Below, piece by piece: positions 20,024-28,517 of a DNA stretch of 64,000 nucleotides (position 1 is its first letter; each line of letters starts with the position of its first letter). Both the position numbers and the translations under genes were made by a program. Under the pieces are notes generated by a model, which did no database searches, was not told the origin of the DNA, and worked only from the letters and a program-made list of their open reading frames with translations. The stretch is from Phenylobacterium haematophilum (lineage in GTDB: Bacteria > Pseudomonadota > Alphaproteobacteria > Caulobacterales > Caulobacteraceae), in assembly GCF_014196295.1 (NCBI RefSeq), contig NZ_JACIDK010000004.1, positions 248,001 to 312,000 of the forward strand, written 5' to 3'.

Positions 20024-20048
20024 AGCTATCCCCTACACTTAAGCTACA

Positions 20049-20063
20049 TGCGATTTAGTCGCA
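20049..20063. promoter_or_regulatory. Short inverted repeat before the TonB receptor gene
   Basis: TGCGA and TCGCA flank a 5-base AT-rich spacer, 26 bases before the TTG start. It might be a repressor site. It does not match a Fur or Irr box that I know, so the assignment is weak. Confidence 0.3.
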
Positions 20064-20214
20064 CTAACACGCCAACGCTCAGATGCAATCGCTCCTGAGA
20101 CCTATTCTCAATATCCTGACGCGGTTGTGATGCCTCGCCCGCGTCGCGATGACGCCGACATTTCGCCGCAGCCGGCGCGCCAAGCTGTGCCATGGACTAT
20201 CGAGAGGGTTCGCC

Positions 20215-21990
20215 ATGACCGTGCAGAAGATGTTGCGTAGCGCCTCCGTCACCAGCCTGGCGGCCTTGACTGCGCTCTCGTCCCCAGCCGCGCCGCTCGC
20301 TCAACAGGCGGTCCGCGACGGTGCGCCCACGCCCGCCGCCTGCGAAGCATTGGGTTACCCCGCCCAGCCGACCGGACATGACGGCGCGCGGCCGCGACAG
20401 GCTTATCGCGCAGCCCCCATGCCGCCCCTGCCGCCTGCGCCCTCACCAGTTCAGGCGATGCCGCAGATTCCCCCGCTGCCAGTCCCGCCGGTCCAAGGGA
20501 GAATCGCGTCTCCTCAAGTCGAGGAGATGGTCGTCAGCGGATCAGCGACCCGCTCGCGTGTGGACACCGAACGCTATCCAGGCGCCCAGGCCAATCCGAT
20601 CAAGCGCGTAGCGGAGGAACCGGTCTCCACCTTCTCGGTCGACGTCGATACGGCGTCCTACGCCAATGTGAGGCGGTTCCTGAACGACGGCTCGCGGCCG
20701 CCTAGCGACGCCGTCCGGGTCGAGGAGATGATCAACTACTTCGACTACGGCTACGCCCAGCCCGCCGACCGGGCGACGCCCTTCCGACCCTACGCGGCGG
20801 TCACCCCGTCGCCCTGGGCCAAGGATCGCCAGATCGTGCACATCGGCCTGCAGGGCTACGATCTGCCGCGCACCAGCGAGCCGCCGCTCAATCTGGTGTT
20901 CCTGATCGACACCTCCGGTTCGATGTGGAGCGAGGACCGGCTGCCGCTGGCGATCAAGTCGCTGAACCTGCTGGTCGATCAACTTCGCCCGCAGGACCGG
21001 GTAGCCATCGTCGCCTATGCCGGCTCAGCCGGGGCGGTGCTGTCCCCCACCGACGGCCGCAACAAGTTGAAGGTACGCTGCGCGCTCGGCGCCTTACGCG
21101 CCGGAGGGTCTACTGCCGGCGGCGAAGGGCTGAAGCTCGCCTATGACCTCGCCAGGCAGAACTTCGATCCGAAGTCGGTCAACCGCGTGATCCTGATGAC
21201 CGACGGCGACTTCAACGTCGGGGTCGCCGACCCGGCCAAGCTCAAGGATCTGGTCTCCACCAAGCGCAAGGAAGGGACATACCTGTCGATCTACGGCTTC
21301 GGCCGCGGGAACTACAACGACGTGATGATGCAGACCCTAGCCCAGAACGGAAACGGGACAGCGGCCTACATCGACACGCTGAACGAGGCCCGCAAGCTGC
21401 TGCGCGACGACTTCGCCAGCTCGCTGTTCCCGATCGCCGACGACGTGAAGATCCAGGTCGAGTTCAATCCCGCGAGCGTCAGCGAATACCGTCTCATCGG
21501 CTATGAGACGCGGATGCTCCAGCGCGAGGACTTCAACAACGACCAGGTAGACGCTGGCGAGGTCGGATCCCGCGCCTCTGTCACGGCGCTCTATGAGATC
21601 ACGCCCGCGGGCGTGCGCGGCTCCAGCGATCCCCTGCGCTACCGCTCGGACCGGCCGTCGGCGGCGCCGAGCGCAGCCCGCGAGCTCGCCTACCTGAAGA
21701 TCCGCTACAAGCTCCCTGGCCAAGCGACATCAAAGCTGATCGAATGGCCGATCGGGGCTCGCGACGCCTTCCCGAGCGTGCAGGCCGCGCCCGAGGCGAC
21801 TCGGTGGGCTTTGGCCGTGGCCGCCTTCGGGCAAATGCTGAAGGCCGATCCGCGCGTCGATGGGGCCTACGGGTGGAACGACGTCGCCGACCTTGCCCAG
21901 AGCGCCCGCGGGGACGATCCCTACGGGATCCGCGCCGAGTTCGTGCAGTTGGTGCGCGCGGCCGGACAGAGCCAGCCGAGGGCCGACTGA
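20215..21990 (+). CDS. von Willebrand factor A domain protein (YfbK-like)
   Basis: The 591-residue protein has an N-terminal hydrophobic export segment and a Pro-rich linker (about 60-100). The family N-domain follows (STFSVDVDTASYANVRRFL, VRVEEMINYFDY). The VWA domain has an intact MIDAS motif DTSGSMWS starting at Asp232, with MTDGDFNVG later, and a C-terminal DUF3520-like part (AYLKIRYKLPG). Family members are exported and may mediate metal-dependent adhesion or complex formation; the exact role is unknown. The linker contains VEEMVVSGSATR, which resembles the start of a TonB plug or carboxypeptidase-regulatory domain. The ATG at 20215 is preferred because the upstream in-frame extension is Arg-rich and would spoil the signal. 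Confidence 0.85.
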   Translation: MTVQKMLRSASVTSLAALTALSSPAAPLAQQAVRDGAPTPAACEALGYPAQPTGHDGARPRQAYRAAPMPPLPPAPSPVQAMPQIPPLPVPPVQGRIASPQVEEMVVSGSATRSRVDTERYPGAQANPIKRVAEEPVSTFSVDVDTASYANVRRFLNDGSRPPSDAVRVEEMINYFDYGYAQPADRATPFRPYAAVTPSPWAKDRQIVHIGLQGYDLPRTSEPPLNLVFLIDTSGSMWSEDRLPLAIKSLNLLVDQLRPQDRVAIVAYAGSAGAVLSPTDGRNKLKVRCALGALRAGGSTAGGEGLKLAYDLARQNFDPKSVNRVILMTDGDFNVGVADPAKLKDLVSTKRKEGTYLSIYGFGRGNYNDVMMQTLAQNGNGTAAYIDTLNEARKLLRDDFASSLFPIADDVKIQVEFNPASVSEYRLIGYETRMLQREDFNNDQVDAGEVGSRASVTALYEITPAGVRGSSDPLRYRSDRPSAAPSAARELAYLKIRYKLPGQATSKLIEWPIGARDAFPSVQAAPEATRWALAVAAFGQMLKADPRVDGAYGWNDVADLAQSARGDDPYGIRAEFVQLVRAAGQSQPRAD

Positions 21991-22115
21991 CCGACCAGTG
22001 CGCAGGTCGGTCTGACGAGGCGGCCCTGCGCCAGTCCACCTGCGGCGCAAACGGCGAGAAACCAAATCCCTCCCCCGTTCGTTAGCCCAGGGTCCAAACA
22101 TGAGGGAGGCGGCGA

Positions 22116-23336
22116 GTGTTCGACGTCACCGACTCGCGCTCTGAGAATCTGATACGACTCGACCCGACAGAAGCTCCACATTTTGGTGCACCGGGTCGCA
22201 TGGGTTTCCACCTGATCGACACCACCATGATGTACGCGCCACGCTCTGGCGGCGTGAAGCGCTACCTGCATCAGAAGCGTGACTGGCTGGCCGCGCGCCG
22301 CCCTGACATCAGTCACACAATAGTGGTTCCGGGCGCGACCACGGGCCTTGCTGCGCATGGGATCGTCACGGTCGCCGCCGCGCGGCTCCCCTTCGGCGAC
22401 GGCTACCGGATGCCCGCTTCGACCGCGAAGTGGGAAACCGTAATCCGGATGCTGGAGCCGGACATCATCGAGGCCGGCGACATGTTCGTGCCGGGTCATG
22501 CGGCGCTCGACGCCGGCGAAGCTCTAGGCGTGCCGGTGGTCGGCTTCTGCCATACCGATGCGGCCGCGCTGGCCGCCCTGCATTTCGGCGAATGGGCCGA
22601 GGCCCCGGCGATGAAGCATTGGGCGGCCACCTTCCAGCGCTTCGACCGCGTCGTCGCCCCAAGTCGGCACATCGCCCAGCGCCTGTCCGAGGCCGGCGTC
22701 GAGAAGGTCAGCGTCCAGATGCTGGGCGTCGACACCGAACTGTTTCATCCGAGCCGGGCCGACGGTGAACGACTGAAGCGTCGACTGAACTTGCCTGCCA
22801 ACGCGCGACTGCTGGTGTTCGCCGGCCGGCCCGCCCGCGAGAAGAACATCGAAAGCCTGATCTGCGCGGTCGAACGGCTGGGCGCGCCATACCACCTGCT
22901 GCTGGTCGGCGCGGCCAAGGACGCCCACTACTCGCCGCGAGTGATCCCGATGGGTTACGAGCGCGATCCGGTGAAGCTGGCGGGGATCATCGCCAGCTGC
23001 GACGCCCTGGTGCACGCCAACGAGAACGAGCCGTTCGGCCTAGTAGTGCTGGAGGCTCTAGCCGCAGGACTGCCGGTGGTGGGCCCGTCGCGCGGCGGCA
23101 TCTCCGAATTGATCGACGAGCACGTGGGCCAGCGCGCCGCCAGCGTCGACGCGGCGGGCATGGCCGAGGCGATCGAGGCGCTGTTCGCGCGCGATATGGC
23201 CGAGCTGAAGCGCGCCGCCCGCCGCCGCGCCGAGCAGCGTCACCGTTGGGACAACACGTTCGAGGGCCTGACGCGGCTCTATGGCGAGTTGGTCGCCCAG
23301 CGCAGCGCCGTCGAGATCGTCCCTCTTCGGGCCTGA
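22116..23336 (+). CDS. Glycosyltransferase family 4 protein
   Basis: The 406-residue protein has the GT-B fold signs of family 4: a Gly-rich N-terminal loop (MMYAPRSGGVKRYLHQK), VFAGRPAREKNIESLI, and the acidic motif ENEPFGLVVLEALAAGLPVV (E-x7-E) that binds the nucleotide sugar. It likely adds a hexose to a lipid or polysaccharide acceptor. The GTG at 22116 is preceded by GGGAGG at six bases, which supports it over the ATG at 22201. There are no neighbouring polysaccharide genes. Confidence 0.85.
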   Translation: MFDVTDSRSENLIRLDPTEAPHFGAPGRMGFHLIDTTMMYAPRSGGVKRYLHQKRDWLAARRPDISHTIVVPGATTGLAAHGIVTVAAARLPFGDGYRMPASTAKWETVIRMLEPDIIEAGDMFVPGHAALDAGEALGVPVVGFCHTDAAALAALHFGEWAEAPAMKHWAATFQRFDRVVAPSRHIAQRLSEAGVEKVSVQMLGVDTELFHPSRADGERLKRRLNLPANARLLVFAGRPAREKNIESLICAVERLGAPYHLLLVGAAKDAHYSPRVIPMGYERDPVKLAGIIASCDALVHANENEPFGLVVLEALAAGLPVVGPSRGGISELIDEHVGQRAASVDAAGMAEAIEALFARDMAELKRAARRRAEQRHRWDNTFEGLTRLYGELVAQRSAVEIVPLRA

Positions 23337-23349
23337 CCCGTCCAAAAGA

Positions 23350-23373
23350 AAGGCTCCCCTTGCGGGGAGCCTT
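23350..23373. terminator. Terminator hairpin between converging genes
   Basis: AAGGCTCCCC, TTGC loop and GGGGAGCCTT form a perfect 10-bp stem between the glycosyltransferase and acyl-CoA dehydrogenase genes. T and A flanks are short, so it may serve both strands with moderate strength. Confidence 0.75.
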
Positions 23374-23414
23374 CAAGGCCGGCACGCCTCCCAACTCGTC
23401 GGCGTCCGGTTTTC

Positions 23415-24644
23415 TCAACGGCCGGTGGGCATATCCTTGAACGGCACATCCTTGTCGACGCGGATATCACCGGGCAGGCCGAGCACGCGCTCCGCGATGA
23501 TGTTGCGCAGAATTTCGTCCGTACCGCCCGCAATCCGCAGGCCCGGCGCAAACATCAGGGACCAGTGGAACGCCGCGCTGAGCGGGGCCAGGTCCTCGTC
23601 GCTGATGATCCCGTATTGGTCGAGCATTTCGACCGCGGTGTTGGCCAACTCCTGCATCTGCACGGCCGAGATGATCTTGCCGATCGAGCTTTCAGGGCCT
23701 GGCGTCTGGCCGCGCGACAGAGCCGTCATGGTGCGGTTGCGCGTGTGCTTCAGTCCCTCGGCCTGGACGTACCAGTCGGCCAACTTCTCGCGCAGCGCCT
23801 GATCCTGCAGCGCCGAAGCGCCATCGAGGCCGGGGGTCTTGCGCGCCGTCTCCATGAATTGGCTCCAGCCGGCGCCGGTCGCGCCGCCGACGGCGAGACG
23901 CTCGTTCATGAGGGTGACCAGGCTGACCTTCCAGCCATCGCCCTCCGCGCCGAGCCGCTGGCTGTCCTTGACCCGCACATTGGTGAAGAACACCTCGTTG
24001 AAGCCCGAGCCCCCGGACATCTGGTGGATCGGCTTGACCTCCACCCCCGGGTCCTTGAGGTCGAGCCAGAACATGGTCAGGCCCTTGTGCTTCGGCACGT
24101 CCGGGTTTGTCCGAACGATTACAATCCCATAGTCCGAAAACTGGGCGCCCGTCGTCCACACCTTCTGGCCGTTGATCACCCAGTCGCCGGAGCCGTCATC
24201 GACCCGCTCGGCCTTGGTGCGGGAGGCCGCCACGTCCGACCCCCCGGACGGTTCCGAGAACAGCTGGCTCCAAATCTCTTCGCCGCGAATGGCCGGGCCG
24301 ACGAAACGCTTCTTGGTCTCCTCGTCGGCGAACGTCATCACCGTCGGAAGGCACATGCCCAGGCCGATCTGGAACGGGTTGCCAGGGATCGGGTGCTTGG
24401 CCTCCTCCTGGTTGAAGATCACCTGCTGCACCGGCGTGCCGCCCTGCCCGCCCCACTCCTTAGGCCAGGTGATGCAGGCATATCCGGCCGCGGCCTTCTT
24501 GGCCTGCCAGGCCTTGGAGGCGGCCATGCCATCGCCACCTTCAGGATCGGCCGAGCCTTCCTGCTTCTTCGGGGCGTTGGCGTCGAGCCAGTCGCGGACC
24601 TGCTTGCGGTAGGCGGCTTCTTCGGGAGTGTCGTTGAAATCCAT
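23415..24644 (-). CDS. Acyl-CoA dehydrogenase (second of pair)
   Basis: The 409-residue flavoprotein has the family order: N-terminal helical domain, middle barrel with MCLPTVMTFADEETKKRF and LFSEPSGGSDVA, and a C-terminal helical domain ending GGTDEILRNIIAERVLGLP. It oxidises an acyl-CoA at C2-C3 with FAD. It belongs to the group in which two unequal dehydrogenases are encoded side by side, as in steroid and branched-chain degradation, and may work as a heteromer with the upstream partner 14 bases away. The substrate is not visible. Confidence 0.9.
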   Translation of the reverse strand: MDFNDTPEEAAYRKQVRDWLDANAPKKQEGSADPEGGDGMAASKAWQAKKAAAGYACITWPKEWGGQGGTPVQQVIFNQEEAKHPIPGNPFQIGLGMCLPTVMTFADEETKKRFVGPAIRGEEIWSQLFSEPSGGSDVAASRTKAERVDDGSGDWVINGQKVWTTGAQFSDYGIVIVRTNPDVPKHKGLTMFWLDLKDPGVEVKPIHQMSGGSGFNEVFFTNVRVKDSQRLGAEGDGWKVSLVTLMNERLAVGGATGAGWSQFMETARKTPGLDGASALQDQALREKLADWYVQAEGLKHTRNRTMTALSRGQTPGPESSIGKIISAVQMQELANTAVEMLDQYGIISDEDLAPLSAAFHWSLMFAPGLRIAGGTDEILRNIIAERVLGLPGDIRVDKDVPFKDMPTGR

Positions 24645-24658
24645 GGTCCTGCTCTCCC

Positions 24659-25780
24659 TTAGGCAGCTTCGACGTTACGGCGTTCGAGGTGGCTGACGAG
24701 GCGCTCCTTCCAGACGCGCGGCGCGCCGGCCACAAGCGAGAGTTGGCGCGAGCGCCGGTAGTGCAGATGGCAGTCCATCTCCCAGGTGAAGCCGATGCCG
24801 CCGTGGGTCTGGATGTTCTCCTTGGAGCCGAACCAATAGGCCTCGCTGGCGGCGATCCGTGCGGCGCTGGCGGCGACAGGCAATTCCGGCGCGTTCGTGT
24901 TCAGCGCCCAAGCGCCGTAGTAGGCGTTCGAACGCGAGAGCTCGTTCTTGACGTACATGTCGGCCAGCTTGTGCTTGATCGCCTGGTAGGAGGCGATAAC
25001 CCGGCCGAAGGCGTAACGCTCCATGGCGTACTCTTTGGCCATCTCCAGGCAGCGGTCCGCCCCGCCGGTCTGTTCAAAGGCCAGCAGCACCGCTGCGCGG
25101 TCGAAGATCTGCTCCAGCAGTTCGATTCCGTCGCCGGCGCCGCCCAGCCTGCGGGTCGCCGCGCCACTGAAGGTCAACTTGGCGGCGTCGCGGGTCGGAT
25201 CGAGCGTCTTGACCGCCTCGCGCGTCACCGAAGCGGCGTTGAGATCGACGAGATAGAGGCCGGGCTTGCCGTTCTCCTTGGCCAGCACGAGGGCCAGGTC
25301 GGCGATATCGCCGTCGGTCACCGGAACCTTCACGCCGCTGAGCTTGCCGTCGACGACGCTGGCCTGGAGGTTCGAGGCGGTGACGACGCCGGGCCCCTCG
25401 GACGTGGCGACCGCACCTATGATCTCGCCAGCGGCGATCTTCGGAAGGAGTTCGGCCTTCTGCTGTTCGTCTCCCGCCAGCATAATCGCCTCGGCCAGGA
25501 AGTAGACCGTCGAGGCGAACGGGATCGGCGCGACGGCGCGGCCCAACTCCTCGGCGATCACGCAGAGCTCGAGATGCCCTAGCCCGAGACCGCCGTGCGC
25601 CTCGGGAATCGCCGCACCGAGCCAGCCCTGTCCGGCCACCGCCTTCCAGAGATCGGCGTCGTAAGCCTTAGCGTCGTCGTCGAGCACCTTGCGCACCCGC
25701 GAGGTGGGGCAGTTGGCGTCGAGGAACTTGCGCGCCTCGTTCTTCAGAAACTTCTGGTCGTCGGAGAAATCGAAATTCAT
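24659..25780 (-). CDS. Acyl-CoA dehydrogenase (first of pair)
   Basis: The 373-residue protein starts MNFDFSDDQKFLKNEARKFL, typical of the smaller subunit of paired acyl-CoA dehydrogenases. It has GLGHLELCVIAEELGRA and ends with ENIQTHGGIGFTWEMDCHLHYRRSR. Its C-terminal motif QTHGGIGFTWE is the flavin-contact segment of the family. Together with the next gene it probably forms an alpha-beta heteromeric enzyme. Confidence 0.9.
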   Translation of the reverse strand: MNFDFSDDQKFLKNEARKFLDANCPTSRVRKVLDDDAKAYDADLWKAVAGQGWLGAAIPEAHGGLGLGHLELCVIAEELGRAVAPIPFASTVYFLAEAIMLAGDEQQKAELLPKIAAGEIIGAVATSEGPGVVTASNLQASVVDGKLSGVKVPVTDGDIADLALVLAKENGKPGLYLVDLNAASVTREAVKTLDPTRDAAKLTFSGAATRRLGGAGDGIELLEQIFDRAAVLLAFEQTGGADRCLEMAKEYAMERYAFGRVIASYQAIKHKLADMYVKNELSRSNAYYGAWALNTNAPELPVAASAARIAASEAYWFGSKENIQTHGGIGFTWEMDCHLHYRRSRQLSLVAGAPRVWKERLVSHLERRNVEAA

Positions 25781-25890
25781 TTCCGCCCATTCCGCCGTCT
25801 GTGCGGCCGGTTGATGCTTGCTTGGCGGCCACCATACGCACCCGACGCGCCTTGAAAAGATTGACCTCGCGTCAAGAAATTCAGGGTTTT

Positions 25891-26493
25891 ATGGCCGCTG
25901 AACAAGAGCTCCGGAAGGCGCGCATGGCCAAGGCGATCTACCAGCGTAACCAGAAGGTCTGGGTTGAGAGCGTCGGCGTCTGGGCGACGATCGAGAAGAT
26001 CGTACCGGTCTGGGCCAAGGGTTTTGACGAGCCGGTCCGGGTCACCTACGACGTCGGGCTGAACCGAGAGTTCCAGGCGCACGAGTTGAAGCCTGAACAG
26101 GAGAGCGGCGCCGAAGCGCTAGGCGCCGGCGCGCCGCCCTGGCGGCTCATGCGCGCCCGCAACAAGTGGCAGAGCGAAGAGGACGCCGCCCACCACCCCT
26201 ATCCTGGCACCTATCCTGTGGTGGTGACCGATGCGGCCGACTGGGGCGGCTGGCGCGTGCCGGGCGCCGAGTATGATCGCGATCCGCATAAGATCGAGTT
26301 CCAGGCGCGCCTGATCGCGCGCTCCCCGTACTTGCTGGCGCTGGCCCGTGAAGTCGTGCGGCTGGTCGACGAGAGCGCCGGCGACGCGCCGCCCGAGCTG
26401 CAGCGCATCGCCGAAGAGATCGCCAAGCTGGACCGGCACTTCCGAGAAGCGCCGACGGCGAGCCCGACTCCCGCCAGGGCGGCCGTGGCCTGA
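25891..26493 (+). CDS. Conserved hypothetical protein
   Basis: I do not recognise a named family. The 200-residue protein is soluble and has no signal peptide. It begins with a helical RKARMAKAIYQRN segment and a small strand-rich part (KVWVESVGVWATIEKIVPVW) that could be an SH3-like barrel. A WRLMRARNKWQ stretch and a Tyr/Asp-rich section (PGTYPVVVTDAADWGGW) follow. A C-terminal helix ends in an Ala/Pro tail. The ATG at 25891 is preferred over an in-frame ATG at 25801 because the added residues overlap the divergent promoter region. Confidence 0.6.
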   Translation: MAAEQELRKARMAKAIYQRNQKVWVESVGVWATIEKIVPVWAKGFDEPVRVTYDVGLNREFQAHELKPEQESGAEALGAGAPPWRLMRARNKWQSEEDAAHHPYPGTYPVVVTDAADWGGWRVPGAEYDRDPHKIEFQARLIARSPYLLALAREVVRLVDESAGDAPPELQRIAEEIAKLDRHFREAPTASPTPARAAVA

Positions 26494-26548
26494 GCGCAGA
26501 TCCTTGGGGACAGGCTGAGCGCCGGGACGGCAGACCCTGAAGTTCGGG

Positions 26549-26585
26549 AAGGGCCGCGTCCCCCGACACGGCCCTTTCCTTTTCG
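26549..26585 (+). terminator. Rho-independent terminator
   Basis: AAGGGCCG pairs with CGGCCCTT around a 12-base loop and is followed by TCCTTTT. It lies about 55 bases past the stop of the hypothetical gene. Confidence 0.75.
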
Positions 26586-26663
26586 GCGATCCGGCGCGGC
26601 GCCAACCCGCGTCATTTGAGGCGCCTAGCCCGAACCCCGCAAACCAGCAGCTGGACCGGCTTG

Positions 26664-26692
26664 AGCAAGTCCTCTTGCTTGTTCACAACAAG
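26664..26692. promoter_or_regulatory. Two overlapping palindromes before the LuxR-type gene
   Basis: AGCAAG-TCCT-CTTGCT (26664-26679) overlaps CTTGTT-CAC-AACAAG (26678-26692). Both have perfect 6-bp arms, and they lie 44-72 bases before the start codon. They are candidate operators, possibly for the encoded regulator itself. Confidence 0.5.
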
Positions 26693-26735
26693 TATTGCCG
26701 CCCGCGCGCACACCCCTCAATAGTGCAAACGCCCT

Positions 26736-27758
26736 ATGAGCGACTGGAAGGCGGCCGTGCCCGACGATATCCCGCCGAAGTCCTCCGGGCCTTCCTCAGA
26801 AGCCGCGCTCAATAGGGCGATCACCCGGATCTACGAGGGTGTCCTCACCCTGCCGTACACGGAGTTCAAGGAGCTCACCCTTCGCCAGCTGCGCGAGGCC
26901 CTGCCGTTCGACTCCGGCGTCTGGGCGTCCGGCGCGCACTCGACAAACACCATCCACAGCGTGGCCCTGGTGGACCAGGCGCCGGAAATGCTGATGAACT
27001 ACGCGCTGAACTGGCAGACACACGACTTCGTGCGCGCTGCCGCCGTCGCCGAGCCCGGCGTGGCGTTCCGCAATGAGGACGTCATGGCGCTGGACGACTA
27101 TCACCGCACCGCCATCTATCAGGAATTCTCCAGTCCGGCCGGGATCGAGCACGCCCTGGGCGTCGTCCACGCCGATCCGGCCGCGGACCTCGGCGAAATG
27201 CTGTTCCTGTTCCGCGCAGATCCGACCGCCGCCTATTCGGACGCCGAGCGCGACCAAATGCAGTTGCTGATGCCGCATCTGGCGACCGCTTGGCGCCAGC
27301 GCCAAGCCTTGGCCGCTCATGAGACCAGCGCGGTCCTTCCAGGCCGCAACCATGCGGTGATCGATGACGAGGGCCGACTGCAGGCGGCCGACTCCGGGTT
27401 CAGCAGACTGTTGCGCGGCGCGTTTCCGGACTGGACCGGGCCGCTCTTGCCTGCCGAGGTCCGCGCCATCCTGCAGCCTGGCCGGTCGGACCTGGCGGTC
27501 GGGGGCCTGGATTTCCACCTGATGCGCAGTCCGGGCCGCAGCATGCTGTCGGCCGACCAGCGCGACGATCAGGGGCTGACGCCAGCGGAGATGCGGGTCG
27601 CCCGGCTGTTCGCCGACGGCGCCTCGCATGGCGAGGTGGCTGCGAAGCTGGGAGTACGTCCCGCCACCGTCCGCAACCAGCTCACCTCGATCTATCGCAA
27701 GCTCGACATCCATTCGAAGGCCGAGCTTGCGAGGCGGTTCCCGCCGTCAGGAGGCTAG
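26736..27758 (+). CDS. LuxR-family helix-turn-helix regulator
   Basis: The 340-residue protein ends in a LuxR/GerE helix-turn-helix (GLTPAEMRVARLFADGASHG, then LGVRPATVRNQLTSIYRKL, about residues 278-335). The N-terminal 200 residues form a GAF- or PAS-like sensor that has no autoinducer-binding pattern. There is no receiver domain, so it is not a classical response regulator. Its effector is unknown. Its stop shares CTAG with the converging OmpW gene. Confidence 0.85.
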   Translation: MSDWKAAVPDDIPPKSSGPSSEAALNRAITRIYEGVLTLPYTEFKELTLRQLREALPFDSGVWASGAHSTNTIHSVALVDQAPEMLMNYALNWQTHDFVRAAAVAEPGVAFRNEDVMALDDYHRTAIYQEFSSPAGIEHALGVVHADPAADLGEMLFLFRADPTAAYSDAERDQMQLLMPHLATAWRQRQALAAHETSAVLPGRNHAVIDDEGRLQAADSGFSRLLRGAFPDWTGPLLPAEVRAILQPGRSDLAVGGLDFHLMRSPGRSMLSADQRDDQGLTPAEMRVARLFADGASHGEVAAKLGVRPATVRNQLTSIYRKLDIHSKAELARRFPPSGG

Positions 27759-28402
27759 AACTTGTAGCCGAACCCGGCCGACACCACCCACGGATCGAGC
27801 TTCACCTTGCTCTTGAGCGCCCCGCCGTTGACCGAGGCGTCGGTCTCGAAGAACACCTTCTTGACGTCCAGGTTGGCGCTCCACGGCCCGTTCAAAGCGA
27901 CGTCGACCCCCGCCTGCAGCGCATAGCCAAAGCCGTTGTCGATATCGACCTTGAAGCCGTTCTCGTCCTCGCCGCCGTAGAAGATCATGTAGTTGACGCC
28001 CGCGCCGACATAGGGGCTGACCTTGGCTTGTGGCGCGAAGTGATACTGCAGCGACACGACCGGCGGCAGCACCCAGGTTTCGTGCACCGCGACGTCAGTC
28101 CCGGGCCCAACCGCTTTGACCTCGTGTTGGGTGGTCCCGGCGATGGCCTCGATGGCAAGGTTGTCGGTCAGGAAGTAGGTCAGGCCCAGCGTCGGCATCA
28201 CGTCGTCGCCGACCTTGGCCTTCAGGCCGCTGTCGGCGCCGCCGCCGGTCAGGATCGGTTCTTCTGCATCGGTGAGGACGCCGCTGATGCGGGCGTTCAG
28301 CATCAGCAGTCCCTTTTCCTTGGGCCGGAAGTCCTGCGCGGCGGCGGGCGCGGCGATGGCGAGGGCGGCCCCGAGGGCCACCGCAAAGCGAGCGGTCGTC
28401 AT
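27755..28402 (-). CDS. OmpW family outer-membrane protein
   Basis: The 215-residue protein has a signal peptide (MTTARFAVALGAALAIAAPAAAQ) and the 8-strand barrel pattern of OmpW: GDDVMPTLGLTYFLTDNLAIEAIAG, LPPVVSLQYHF, VSPYVGAGVNYMIFY, and a terminal Phe in SAGFGYKF. OmpW-type barrels carry small hydrophobic molecules through the outer membrane. The ATG at 28402 is preferred over a TTG four codons earlier, which would weaken the signal. Confidence 0.92.
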   Translation of the reverse strand: MTTARFAVALGAALAIAAPAAAQDFRPKEKGLLMLNARISGVLTDAEEPILTGGGADSGLKAKVGDDVMPTLGLTYFLTDNLAIEAIAGTTQHEVKAVGPGTDVAVHETWVLPPVVSLQYHFAPQAKVSPYVGAGVNYMIFYGGEDENGFKVDIDNGFGYALQAGVDVALNGPWSANLDVKKVFFETDASVNGGALKSKVKLDPWVVSAGFGYKF

Positions 28403-28517
28403 GAATATCCCCAAAACTCTTGTGACTATTACCTAGGGAGACATCCCGCCGATCCGGAAGCTGCGCCTTGACCGACCTCAAATCGGCGTACTGGCGGACG
28501 GCGCGGCGCGTGGCTAA

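Noticed and set aside
20021..20063. Fur box before the TonB receptor gene
   Set aside because: No GATAATGATAATCATTATC-like pattern is present; only a 5-bp-arm inverted repeat is seen.
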